From positions 1-64,000 of the forward strand of contig NZ_NBIU01000006.1 in the NCBI RefSeq assembly GCF_003245365.1: 64,000 bases of DNA, written 5' to 3'. The notes under the pieces are model-generated. The model saw only the letters and a program-made list of their open reading frames with translations. It made no database searches and was not told the DNA's origin. The translations under genes were made by a program, and so were the position numbers. Shown here piece after piece: positions 55,681 through 63,871 of the stretch (the stretch's first letter is position 1; every line of letters starts with the position of its first letter). Source of the DNA: Helicobacter valdiviensis. GTDB taxonomy: Bacteria > Campylobacterota > Campylobacteria > Campylobacterales > Helicobacteraceae.

Positions 55681-55902
55681 AAAGAGCGAAGCTCCCCGCA
55701 AGCGTAGCGTATTGGGACGGGGGCTTCAGGTGGTGCAGGGAGTGGAACTCCCGCTCGCGTAATGAGGAATTCACAACCCCAGCAAAGTTAAAACAAAGAA
55801 CAAAGCTCTCACGAAGTGGCGCGGAGCCTTCAGGGGTTTGGAAAGGACACTTGTGTCCTTCCTCGCGTAATGAGGAATTTACAACCCCAGCGAAGTTAAA
55901 AT
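55681..55902. repeat. Tandem pair of about 110-bp structured repeats
   Basis: Two head-to-tail copies (55681-55794 and 55795-55902). Both start AAAGA[G/A]C[G/A]AAGCTC and end with CTCGCGTAATGAGGAATT, ACAACCCCAGC and AAGTTAAAA. The middles differ, but each holds its own hairpin: GGGAG..CTCCC in the first, AAGGACACTTGTGTCCTT in the second. GC content is clearly above the surroundings. Conserved ends with compensated hairpins suggest a mobile or RNA-level element. Confidence 0.75.
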
Positions 55903-56409
55903 AAGTAGGTTAGAATCTTTTCTTTTTACCTTTTTAAAATCTTGCGGTATTTATCTATTTTTTAATGTTTTTATTTGTGGAATGCTTTGTGGGTGCTTTA
56001 TGGATTTTTGCTTAATGGCTATAAATTTAAAATTTGTAAAGTTTTTATGTGTTTTTTGGCATTGTGAAATCTCTGCAAAAGGCTGAAGCAATCTATAAAT
56101 ATTGAAAATAAGTCTTTGGATTATTAGGTGTTTTTAACCCTTCTTTGTTTTGTGAATTTGGTAAAATTTAAGCGATGTTTATATTTAGGGCAATATTTTT
56201 ATTGAATAGCTTGTTTTTAAAATCTTAATAATATTTCTTAAATATAAAATTAACAAAAGTTTAAAAATAATTTTACTTATTATAAATTTTTCTAAATAAG
56301 TCCATTATCCCTTAAAATAGTTGCTTTAAAAATGTTTTCTTTTTGATACATATAAAAATTAATATATTCCAAATTTCTAACTTTCAGCATTAAAAGGATT
56401 TATTTGTTC

Positions 56410-56415
56410 TATAAT
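56410..56415 (+). promoter_or_regulatory. -10 element of the TorA-like operon
   Basis: TATAAT 36 bases before the ATG, with no strong -35. Confidence 0.45.
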
Positions 56416-56451
56416 TCTTAAATATTAAATATGATTTATAAAGGATAAAAA

Positions 56452-58848
56452 ATGCTTTCAAGACGCGATGTATTAAAGACTTCCGCAGTTGCTTCTGTGG
56501 CATTGATGGGTAGTGCCTCTCCTCTTAGTGCGGTGGGTGCTATTAATGAAATTAAATATATTCCTCATGCGACACATTTTGGACCATTTATTGCTAAGGT
56601 TAAAGACGGTAAATTTATAGATGTATTGCCAAGTCCGCAAGATAAAAATCCAAGCGTGATGATAAAATCTATGATTGATAGACTTTATTCTGATTCTAGG
56701 GTGAAATATCCATGTGTTAGAAAAAGCTTTTTAGAGGGGAAAAATTCTCCCGAACTTAGAGGAAAAGAACCTTTTGTAAGAGTGGATTGGGATACTGCAC
56801 TTAATTTGGTAGCACAAAAGATAAAAACTACTCCAAAAGAAAACATTTATAATGCAGCTTATGGAGGTTGGGGACATGTAGGAAGATTGCATAATTCAAA
56901 TATTGTAACTGGTAGATTTTTTAATATCGTATTAGGCGGTGCTGTTGGAACTGATGGTGAGTATAGTAATGGTGCTGCAGGGCGTGTAAATAGCGATATT
57001 ATAGGGGATTTAGAAGTATATTCCCAGCAAACTACCCATGAGCAAATTATTAAAAATACAAAAGTTTATGTAATGTGGGGTGCGGATTTGTTTAAGTGCA
57101 ACCGCATTGATTATGTTGTGCCAAACCATGCAAATGATTTATATTATCCAGAATATAAAAAAGCAGGGATTAAATTTATAAGTATAGATCCATATTATAA
57201 TGAGAGTGCGCAAATGTTTGATGCAGAATGGATTAAAATACGCCCAAACACAGATGTTGCTCTAGCTTTAGGTATGATGTATTATCTATATACAACTGGT
57301 AAATATGATAAGGCATTTGTTGAAAAATATACTGATGGATTTGATAAATTCCTGCCTTATCTTTTAGGTAAAAACGATGGTATCCCCAAAGATGTAGCAT
57401 GGGCTTCAAAAATTACAGAAGTGCCTGAAGCTAAAATTCAAGAATTATGTGATTTATTTGTAAGTCAAAGCACATTTATAGCAGGAAATTGGGCTATGCA
57501 AAGAGCAGAGCATGGCGAACAAGCAGATTGGGCTTTAATTTGTCTTGCTTCCATGATAGGACAGATTGGGACTGCAGGTGGCGGGATTGGTTTTTCTATG
57601 CATTATGCAGGTGGAGGACAAGCAAATAGCGGATATAGAACTACCCCTGGACTTTCGCAAGGACGCAATAGAGTGGAGTTTTCAATCCCTGCAAGTAGGG
57701 TAAGTGAGTGTATATTAAATCCAGGAAAATCTATTAATTTCAAAGGTAAAGTGATTACATTCCCAGAAATTAAGATGATTTATTGTTGTGGGGCAACACT
57801 TTTGGGACACCACCCTAATACAAATGAACTCATAAGAGCTATTAGAAGTGTAGATACCGTTGTAGTGCATGAGCCTTGGTGGACGCCTATGGCAAAAATG
57901 GCTGATGTGGTATTCCCAAGCACTTGCACAATGGAGCGAGATGATATTACAAGCGGAAGCACTTATTCAAGAAATGTGATTTATGCTATGAAAAAGATTG
58001 TAGAGCCTACTTATGAGCATAGAGATGATTTTGCAATTTTTGCAGAACTTGCAAGAAGAATTGGTGGGGAAGAGAAATATCATCAATACACTGGTGGGCT
58101 TAGCTATGAAGAGTGGATTAAAAAGTTTTATGTAAGTTCTGATGGTCCTATCTTTAAAGAATTTGATGAATTTTGGAAAGATGGATTTGTAGAGTTTGAT
58201 ATAAGTTCAAGCGCAAAAGAATATGTGCGTCATGCAGATTTTAGAGAGAATCCTGAAGCAAACAAACTTGCCACTCAAAGCGGAAAAATACAATTTTTTG
58301 TAGATAAATTTGCAGAGGCAAATTTGCCAGATATGAAAGGGCATGTAACTTGGTTTGAACCTAGTGAGTATTTAGGAAGCAAAGAGGTAAGTGAGTATCC
58401 TTTCCATCTTTTAACCCCACATCCACGCTATAGAGTGCATAGCCAGCTTGATAATACTTGGGTAAGAGATGTGTATAAAATCCAAGGGCGTGAGCCAGTC
58501 ATTATCAATGCAAACGATGCTAAAAAATTAGGCATAAAGCATGGTGAAGTAGTAGAGGTTTATAACAAAAGAGGTGCCGTGTTAGCAGGAGCTTTTGTAA
58601 CCGATAAAATAAGAGAGGGTGTAGTGCAGATTCAAGAGGGCGCATGGTATGATCCTGAAAATATTAAAGATGAAATACCAAGATGTAATGCAGGGGCTTG
58701 CAATGTGCTAACAAGCTCACGCCCAACAAGTAGATGGGCACAAGCTACAGCTATTAATACTTGTCTTGTAAATATTAGAAAATTAGGCAAAGATGAAGTT
58801 TTAAAGCCTTATAAGTCTATTGTAGCACCAGAAATTATAGGAGCATAA
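56452..58848 (+). CDS. Molybdopterin oxidoreductase, TMAO/biotin sulfoxide reductase (TorA/BisC) type
   Basis: A 798-residue periplasmic enzyme with a Tat signal (SRRDVLKTS, about 1-30). It lacks an N-terminal [4Fe-4S] cysteine motif. The GGWGHVGRLHNS block near 136 and GEYSNGAAGRVNSDIIGD near 164 match the TorA/BisC/DorA branch, where the serine in YSNGAA is the expected molybdenum ligand. Length fits. It should reduce TMAO, DMSO or another S- or N-oxide as electron acceptor, taking electrons from the cytochrome encoded next. C. jejuni Cj0264c/Cj0265c is the same pairing. Exact substrate is not readable. Confidence 0.9.
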   Translation: MLSRRDVLKTSAVASVALMGSASPLSAVGAINEIKYIPHATHFGPFIAKVKDGKFIDVLPSPQDKNPSVMIKSMIDRLYSDSRVKYPCVRKSFLEGKNSPELRGKEPFVRVDWDTALNLVAQKIKTTPKENIYNAAYGGWGHVGRLHNSNIVTGRFFNIVLGGAVGTDGEYSNGAAGRVNSDIIGDLEVYSQQTTHEQIIKNTKVYVMWGADLFKCNRIDYVVPNHANDLYYPEYKKAGIKFISIDPYYNESAQMFDAEWIKIRPNTDVALALGMMYYLYTTGKYDKAFVEKYTDGFDKFLPYLLGKNDGIPKDVAWASKITEVPEAKIQELCDLFVSQSTFIAGNWAMQRAEHGEQADWALICLASMIGQIGTAGGGIGFSMHYAGGGQANSGYRTTPGLSQGRNRVEFSIPASRVSECILNPGKSINFKGKVITFPEIKMIYCCGATLLGHHPNTNELIRAIRSVDTVVVHEPWWTPMAKMADVVFPSTCTMERDDITSGSTYSRNVIYAMKKIVEPTYEHRDDFAIFAELARRIGGEEKYHQYTGGLSYEEWIKKFYVSSDGPIFKEFDEFWKDGFVEFDISSSAKEYVRHADFRENPEANKLATQSGKIQFFVDKFAEANLPDMKGHVTWFEPSEYLGSKEVSEYPFHLLTPHPRYRVHSQLDNTWVRDVYKIQGREPVIINANDAKKLGIKHGEVVEVYNKRGAVLAGAFVTDKIREGVVQIQEGAWYDPENIKDEIPRCNAGACNVLTSSRPTSRWAQATAINTCLVNIRKLGKDEVLKPYKSIVAPEIIGA

Positions 58849-58849
58849 A

Positions 58850-59512
58850 ATGAAAAGATTTAGTTTTGTAATTATTATACTAGCAGCAATTATTGTCTTT
58901 TTTTATCTTAAAGAAACAAAAGAAAGTACTAATCATTCTGCTAGATTTAGCATAGAGGATTCTTGCCATACTTGTTTTAGTTTGGAGAAAACTCCGCAAA
59001 CAGCAGAAAGCAAAAAAGAAGCACTCTCTCCTAACCATCGCTTTGCACTAGAAAATGCTAAAATTTATTCTAAAGATGGCAAGAGTGAAATTGGAACTCT
59101 TCTAAAAGGTTTTGGCGGAGAAGAAATAGGAACAATAGGTGATAAGACAATCTTAAAATTAGAGGGGTTTTTAAAAGAGGGCGATGAGGTTAATCTCTAT
59201 GCTAATGAAAACCTATCTTTAGCGGTAGTTTTATTAAAAGATGCTAAAGCACAAAAGCAGATGGAAGTTGCTATTAGCACTAAAGATTTAACTAAAAATG
59301 AAAATGAAGTTTGGAGCAAAAGTGAATTTATCTATTATGATAATTGTTCTATGTGCCATGCAGCCCACGCTCCAAAAGAGCATACTATCCAAGAGTGGGA
59401 TGGGATTTATGGCACTATGAAAGCCTTTGCAATGCCAACAGAGCAAGACGATAAATTAATATGGGAATATTTGCAATCCCATGCTATTGATGGTTTTTCG
59501 CTTAGTGATTAA
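58850..59512 (+). CDS. Membrane-anchored monoheme cytochrome c, partner of the TorA-like reductase
   Basis: A 220-residue protein with one N-terminal membrane anchor (about 4-20), a middle domain of about 100 residues, and a C-terminal heme-binding motif CSMCH near residue 164 followed by a distal Met in AFAMPTEQD as likely sixth ligand. A CHTC near 35 lacks the second-heme histidine pattern. It starts 1 base after the reductase gene. It delivers electrons to the reductase, as Cj0265c does for Cj0264c. Confidence 0.85.
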   Translation: MKRFSFVIIILAAIIVFFYLKETKESTNHSARFSIEDSCHTCFSLEKTPQTAESKKEALSPNHRFALENAKIYSKDGKSEIGTLLKGFGGEEIGTIGDKTILKLEGFLKEGDEVNLYANENLSLAVVLLKDAKAQKQMEVAISTKDLTKNENEVWSKSEFIYYDNCSMCHAAHAPKEHTIQEWDGIYGTMKAFAMPTEQDDKLIWEYLQSHAIDGFSLSD

Positions 59513-59516
59513 TACG

Positions 59517-59542
59517 CAAAATGAGGAGTTTTCCTTATTTTG
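59517..59542. terminator. Terminator between the reductase operon and the convergent GT8 gene
   Basis: CAAAATGAGGA pairs with TCCTTATTTTG (11 bp, one G-U) around GTTT. It begins right after the cytochrome stop, and the convergent GT8 gene ends 36 bases further on, so it may serve both strands. Confidence 0.6.
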
Positions 59543-59577
59543 TTAAATCTATAATTCTTTTTAATCTCAAAAACACT

Positions 59578-60732
59578 CTAAAAATTCTTACAATAAACAC
59601 TAATAAAGGCTTTTGTTTTTAATCTTAGAATAGAATTTCCTAATTCATAGGCATAATTTGCATTTTTGTCATTTTTATAAAAAGGGATTGAAGATATATC
59701 TATAGATTTTATTTGAATAATCCGCTTTAAGATTCCAAAATATTTAAAATCTTGTAAAATAAAATACCCTAAATTATGGGGTGTTGAATCGCTTTTTGGA
59801 ATTTTTAAAACTACATTAAAATAAGGCACTTCTTTAGCTTTGTCCCACCAAAGTTTTGTAACACTTATTCCTTGTGTGTTAGTATAGCTAATCTCTCCCT
59901 TACTCCAAGGCTTTTCTCCACAATAATGCAAAATTTTTGGATTTTGCTCTAGCAAAGTAAATTCTTTTCTTGTAAGAGGGATATTAAAATGTCTATGCTC
60001 ATCTTTGCATACACTAGCACCAAAAGCTTGAACAATAAAATCATAGGCAAAGGAAATTTCTGTGTAATTATGCATAAAAAGCACATTTAAAATATCTTGA
60101 TCATGGAATTTTAAATCATAATCACAAGCAATTTTGAATGCTTTGTTTTTGCAATCTTGCTCTTCCCAATATTTTGTATCTATGAGTAAAAATCCACTAT
60201 TGAAATAGCTTTTATCTAGCTTAATGTTTTTAGTTCCTTTTAGGATTCTTCCCCCATAGCGTCCAAAATCTTTAACCGCTCCTAAAGCCTTATCTAAAGA
60301 AAGTGCAAAAATCTCTCTAATATCGCATAATACCAGCATATCTACATCTAAATACAAACATCCTTGTAAATCTTTAGTGATAAAATCTTTTGCAAAATCA
60401 AAAAATAAAAGGCGATAATATGTTACATAGTTGCCCCCTAATGTAGGCAGTCCTTCAAAAATATCATTTTTTACTTTGTGGATTTTTATTTGTGTGGGAA
60501 AAATAAGATTTAACGAATCTTCAAGCTTTTCTAGCTTTTTTGTGTTCTCTTTAGAGATAAAATCGCTTAAAATATGAAAAACAAGGCTTTCTTGCCCCCC
60601 CCCCCCCCAACTTTTAGAGCTAAAATCTTTAAAAGTCTTAGTTTTATCTATATTTTTAAGAATGCTATAGATTAATACACTTGCGTATTTAATGTAATTC
60701 TCATCAGCACTAAGAATGATATTAAAGTTCAT
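59578..60732 (-). CDS. Phase-variable GT8 glycosyltransferase (LgtC-like), frame ON
   Basis: A 384-residue glycosyltransferase of family 8 with the N-terminal ILSADENYIKYASVLIYSI block, metal-binding Asp129-x-Asp131 in YLDVD, and LHYCGEKPW near 280. It transfers a hexose from a UDP-sugar to lipooligosaccharide or a similar glycan. A 14-G tract gives Trp42 followed by four glycines (43-46) within an otherwise conserved strand region, and the frame continues past it, so the gene is ON here. Lengths of 11 or 17 would also read through; others truncate after about 45 residues. It overlaps the preceding gene's stop by 4 bases. Confidence 0.9.
   Translation of the reverse strand: MNFNIILSADENYIKYASVLIYSILKNIDKTKTFKDFSSKSWGGGGQESLVFHILSDFISKENTKKLEKLEDSLNLIFPTQIKIHKVKNDIFEGLPTLGGNYVTYYRLLFFDFAKDFITKDLQGCLYLDVDMLVLCDIREIFALSLDKALGAVKDFGRYGGRILKGTKNIKLDKSYFNSGFLLIDTKYWEEQDCKNKAFKIACDYDLKFHDQDILNVLFMHNYTEISFAYDFIVQAFGASVCKDEHRHFNIPLTRKEFTLLEQNPKILHYCGEKPWSKGEISYTNTQGISVTKLWWDKAKEVPYFNVVLKIPKSDSTPHNLGYFILQDFKYFGILKRIIQIKSIDISSIPFYKNDKNANYAYELGNSILRLKTKAFISVYCKNF
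60595..60608. repeat. Homopolymeric C14 tract inside the GT8 gene
   Basis: Fourteen C on the plus strand (14 G in sense), coding for the Gly4 run after Trp42. In-frame at 14. Confidence 0.97.
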
Positions 60733-61764
60733 AAACTCTCCTTATTTTCAAGTTTTTCTATATAGCTTAAGGCTTTTGCGTAAAATTCTTCATAGTATTT
60801 AGAATAATTTTCCTTCCAATTTTTAGGCAAAATTATAGGGATAAATTCTCCACCATAACTCCCACCTACACAATTAATTCTTTCTTTTTTCTTATTAAGA
60901 GAGATTGTGGGGATTTGTAGATTATCAGCAATATGGATATTTCCAGTATTCATACTTAAAAGCAAGTCAAATCTTCCTGTAATTTCTACCAAATTTAGTA
61001 AATCTTCATTGTTGATAAAAGTGCAAAGATTGGGAGCGACAAATTCTTCTAATTGAATGGGATTTGATTGAAAATTGGTGAAAATAAATAAATATTTTGG
61101 GAAAGCATTTGCTAGATTTTTGGCTAATTTTATCCAGTCTTCTAGTTTGAAAGTGTAATCCATAGAGCTACCAAAAGGATTAATTCCTATAATTTTTTGG
61201 TAATTTTTTGCTTCTATTTTGTTAAAAAATAAGTCAATAAATTCAATATTTTGCAAATAGGGCTTTATTTTTGCCCCCCCCCCCAGCAAAATTGATGTTT
61301 TTAATGTTAGCATCATAATGATTTGTATTGATTTGTCTAACGAGTCTTAAGATTTTCTCGCTTCCATGCACGAAATAAGAAACCATCATCATAGGTGATT
61401 TAAAATGGGGTGAGAAGAGATTATGCATATGTAATTCAGTGATTACGCATTTTATTTTAGCAAGCTTTGCAATTTTAATAAGAGAGGATGTGCGGTGCAA
61501 TAAAAGTAATACATCTAAATTTCTTTTTGTGAGTTCTTGTTGCAATCTACCTTCTTTTGCCTCATCTTTTGACATTATTATAAACTCATCTACAATATTT
61601 AGGGTTTTGTAAAGTTGGTAAGCAGTTTGGCTGACAAATGCAGTAATTTTTGCCTTTGGATAAAGCTTTCTTAAAGCATAAAGTCCTTTAATGGCGATTA
61701 CACTGTCTCCCACTTGGGTATGCAATCTTTCAAAGCCAATATGTTTAACTTCTTCTAATTTCAT
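60729..61764 (-). CDS. Phase-variable GT9 (heptosyltransferase-like) glycosyltransferase, frame OFF at G11
   Basis: Read as one gene split by an 11-G tract. The first part (61764 down) encodes GDSVIAIKGLYALRKLYPKA near residue 18, a family 9 N-terminus, then AGGGG and stops at 61243. The second part is open from the tract to 60729 and holds the GT9 C-terminal domain (INPFGSSMDYTFKLEDWIKL; LLLSMNTGNIHIADNLQIP). With 10 G (or 13) the frames join to give 344 residues. The second part has only internal start codons without a good ribosome binding site. It would add a heptose or similar sugar to LOS. It starts directly after the PPK2 stop and precedes GT8 by a 4-base overlap. Confidence 0.88.
61274..61284. 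repeat. Homopolymeric C11 tract inside the GT9 gene
   Basis: Eleven C on the plus strand (11 G in sense). This length places the gene out of frame; one base fewer restores it. Confidence 0.97.
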
Positions 61765-62631
61765 TTATTTGTCCTTATCTTTTTTCTTTTTCTTTTTGGT
61801 TTCATTTTCTTCTTTGGAGAATGCTCTTATGCTTGAATAATAGCTTACAATCCCAGGATCTGCTAAAAGGCAGACATTTTGTGCATCTTTATCTTCATAA
61901 TCAATTTTTGAAAGCAAGATTCTAGCTAGATTTATCCTTGCGCGTTTTTTGTCATTAGAATCCACAATGAGCCAAGGAGCAAAAGGTGTGTGTGTGCGTG
62001 AAAACATTTTTTCAAATGCTTCTGTGTATTCGTCCCATAAATTTAAGCTAAGCTCATCAATAGGGCTTAATTTCCAGCGTTTTAGGGGTTCATCTTTGCG
62101 ACTTTCAATTCTTTTTCTTTGCTCTTCTCTCCCAACATCTAAGAAAAATTTAAACAAAATATATCCACTTTCAATTAGCATTTGTTCTAAGTGGGAAACT
62201 TGCAAGATAAATTCTTTATATTGTTCGTTGCTACAAAAATTCATTACGCGTTCAACGCCGGCACGGTTATACCAGCTCCTATCAAAAAACACAATTTCTC
62301 CACCATTTGGAAGTTCATCAATGTAGCGTTGAAAATACCACTGTGTTTTTTCTACATCGCTTGGTTTTTGTAATGCTACTACTCTAGCACCTCGTGGATT
62401 TAGATGTTCTCGCAAAGCTTTAATTGTCCCACCTTTTCCTGCAGCATCGCGCCCTTCTAAGATGACAATAACCTTTTTTTGGTATTTTTTAACCCAATTT
62501 TGCAATTTGATAAGCTCAATTTGAAGCTTTTCTATCTCTTTTTCATAAAATTTTTTGTTTAATTTACCTTTTTGATTATAAACTTCTCCAGGTTTTTCAT
62601 CTTCTGGTCTAACAACTAATGTTTTTCCCAT
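61765..62631 (-). CDS. Polyphosphate kinase 2 family protein
   Basis: A 288-residue PPK2 of the short single-domain class, using polyphosphate to phosphorylate nucleotides. Walker A is GRDAAGKGGT at 60-69, and the lid and Walker B block FFDRSWYNRAGVERV lies near 124-138. The C-terminus is a run of lysines (KKKKKKDKDK). Nucleotide preference (GDP or ADP) cannot be read. It precedes the GT9 gene with no gap, so the two may share an mRNA. Confidence 0.93.
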   Translation of the reverse strand: MGKTLVVRPEDEKPGEVYNQKGKLNKKFYEKEIEKLQIELIKLQNWVKKYQKKVIVILEGRDAAGKGGTIKALREHLNPRGARVVALQKPSDVEKTQWYFQRYIDELPNGGEIVFFDRSWYNRAGVERVMNFCSNEQYKEFILQVSHLEQMLIESGYILFKFFLDVGREEQRKRIESRKDEPLKRWKLSPIDELSLNLWDEYTEAFEKMFSRTHTPFAPWLIVDSNDKKRARINLARILLSKIDYEDKDAQNVCLLADPGIVSYYSSIRAFSKEENETKKKKKKDKDK

Positions 62632-62736
62632 GATTTTCCTCCAAAATTAACTTTATTGTTCAAATTATAAGCTTTAAAATAGCTAAGTTATCCTACCATA
62701 TTATTAGATAAAGATACATTAAGAAAAGGAGAGATT

Positions 62737-63471
62737 ATGAATGATTTATTTTTGAAATACGAAAATCTTTTTGAAGCCAAATCCAAAGAGGGGGAGATTT
62801 TTTTGTATCTTTTGGGGCTTGATGCACAGAGTGCAATGCTACTTTTGCAAAATATTGCATTAAAGACAAATAGTGCTTTAGAAATTTATTTTCAAGAAGA
62901 AGGTATTGAGATTTTAATAGCAAGAGGAGAGGATTTAGACACTTTTTGCAATGAAGTGCAGTATTTTTTTCAATCTAAAATTTTTCTTGCAAAAAATTTA
63001 AGTAAGGAAATTATTGAATTATTAAAAAGAACACAACGCAAAATTACTACCGCAGAAAGTTGCACGGGAGGACTTTTAGCTTATTTTTTAACCAAAGAAG
63101 GAGGGGCAAGTGAGGTTTATGAGGGTGGAGTGATAAGCTATGCAAATTCTATAAAGGAGGCGTGGCTTGAAGTTTCAAAAGAGAATTTGGAAAAATTTGG
63201 GGCAGTGAGTGAAGAGGTAGTAAGAGAAATGCTTCAAGGTTCTCTCAAATTAAGTGGTGCAGATTATGCTATAGCTACAAGTGGTATAGCAGGACCTAGT
63301 GGAGGGAGTGCTCAAAAACCAGTAGGGACAATTTTTATAGGGGCTATGGATAGTTTAGGCAATTGTATTATAGAAAGAGTGTTTTTAAAAGGAGAGAGAA
63401 ATAGCATCCAAAAAAAGACTTGCATTTATGGATTTTTACTTTTTTTGAAACTTTTTTATAATAACTATTGA
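62737..63471 (+). CDS. CinA-family nicotinamide-nucleotide amidohydrolase (PncC) domain protein
   Basis: A 244-residue protein whose C-terminal 155 residues are a CinA C-terminal/PncC domain: TAESCTGGLLAYFLTKEGGAS near 106, GVISYAN near 130 and ATSGIAGPSGGSAQKPVGT near 180. It deamidates nicotinamide mononucleotide in NAD recycling. The first about 85 residues are not the CinA N-terminal MoCF domain and look unrelated. The stop codon lies in the -35 box of the following tRNA array. Confidence 0.88.
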   Translation: MNDLFLKYENLFEAKSKEGEIFLYLLGLDAQSAMLLLQNIALKTNSALEIYFQEEGIEILIARGEDLDTFCNEVQYFFQSKIFLAKNLSKEIIELLKRTQRKITTAESCTGGLLAYFLTKEGGASEVYEGGVISYANSIKEAWLEVSKENLEKFGAVSEEVVREMLQGSLKLSGADYAIATSGIAGPSGGSAQKPVGTIFIGAMDSLGNCIIERVFLKGERNSIQKKTCIYGFLLFLKLFYNNY

Positions 63472-63496
63472 CTTTTTAAAATTTAGTGGCTATAAT
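63468..63496 (+). promoter_or_regulatory. Promoter of the Lys-Glu-Val-Asp tRNA array
   Basis: TTGACT (63468-63473) and TATAAT (63491-63496) separated by 17 bases form a near-consensus sigma-70 promoter. The -35 contains the TGA stop of the preceding gene. The first tRNA begins 24 bases after the -10. Confidence 0.85.
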
Positions 63497-63520
63497 TACG
63501 GCTCGTTTTTGTTTTTAAAC

Positions 63521-63596
63521 GACCCGCTAGCTCAGTTGGTAGAGCAATTCCCTTTTAAGGAATGGGCCGTTGGTTCGAATCCAACGCGGGTCACCA
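63521..63596 (+). tRNA. tRNA-Lys (anticodon TTT)
   Basis: A 76-base tRNA with GACCCGC/GCGGGTC acceptor, anticodon loop CTTTTAA giving TTT, TTCGAAT T-loop and encoded CCA. First of four tRNAs behind a strong promoter. Confidence 0.97.
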
Positions 63597-63609
63597 CTCA
63601 AATAAAAGT

Positions 63610-63684
63610 GGCTCCTTCATCTAACGGTTAGGATACCACCCTTTCACGGTGGCTACAGGGGTTCGAATCCCCTAGGAGTCACCA
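63610..63684 (+). tRNA. tRNA-Glu (anticodon TTC)
   Basis: A 75-base tRNA with GGCTCCT/AGGAGTC acceptor (one G-U), anticodon loop CTTTCAC giving TTC, and encoded CCA. Second in the array. Confidence 0.97.
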
Positions 63685-63713
63685 CTTTTATTAATCCTTT
63701 CAATGTTTTTAAT

Positions 63714-63789
63714 GGTCGCTTAGCTCAGTTGGTAGAGCGCCACCCTTACAAGGTGGATGTCATAAGTTCGAGTCTTATAGCGACCACCA
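63714..63789 (+). tRNA. tRNA-Val (anticodon TAC)
   Basis: A 76-base tRNA with GGTCGCT/AGCGACC acceptor, anticodon loop CTTACAA giving TAC, and encoded CCA. Third in the array. Confidence 0.97.
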
Positions 63790-63794
63790 CTATT

Positions 63795-63871
63795 GGAGCG
63801 GTAGTTCAGTTGGTTAGAATACCTGCCTGTCACGCAGGGGGTCGCGGGTTCGAGCCCCGTCCGCTCCGCCA
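63795..63871 (+). tRNA. tRNA-Asp (anticodon GTC)
   Basis: A 77-base tRNA with GGAGCGG/CCGCTCC acceptor, anticodon loop CTGTCAC giving GTC, discriminator G and encoded CCA. Only 5 bases separate it from tRNA-Val. No terminator or further gene is clear in the last 129 bases. Confidence 0.97.

Larger units (their letters stand above)
55326..56451. other. Long region without large genes, holding a small peptide gene and tandem repeats
   Basis: 1126 bp between the methyltransferase and TorA-like genes. It holds a 21-residue membrane peptide gene (55531-55596), a pair of tandem structured repeats (55681-55902), and an AT-rich right part with a good -10 box for the reductase gene. The remainder (55903-56400) shows nothing I can name. 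Confidence 0.55.

Noticed and set aside
60729-61316. Second GT9 piece as an independent gene of 195 codons
   Set aside because: Its start codons lie upstream of the G tract in the wrong context, and its first residues are an out-of-frame reading of the first piece; it is the 3' part of one switched gene.
63521-63871. tRNA array as a prophage or island attachment site
   Set aside because: No integrase, direct repeat of a tRNA end or composition shift is visible nearby.
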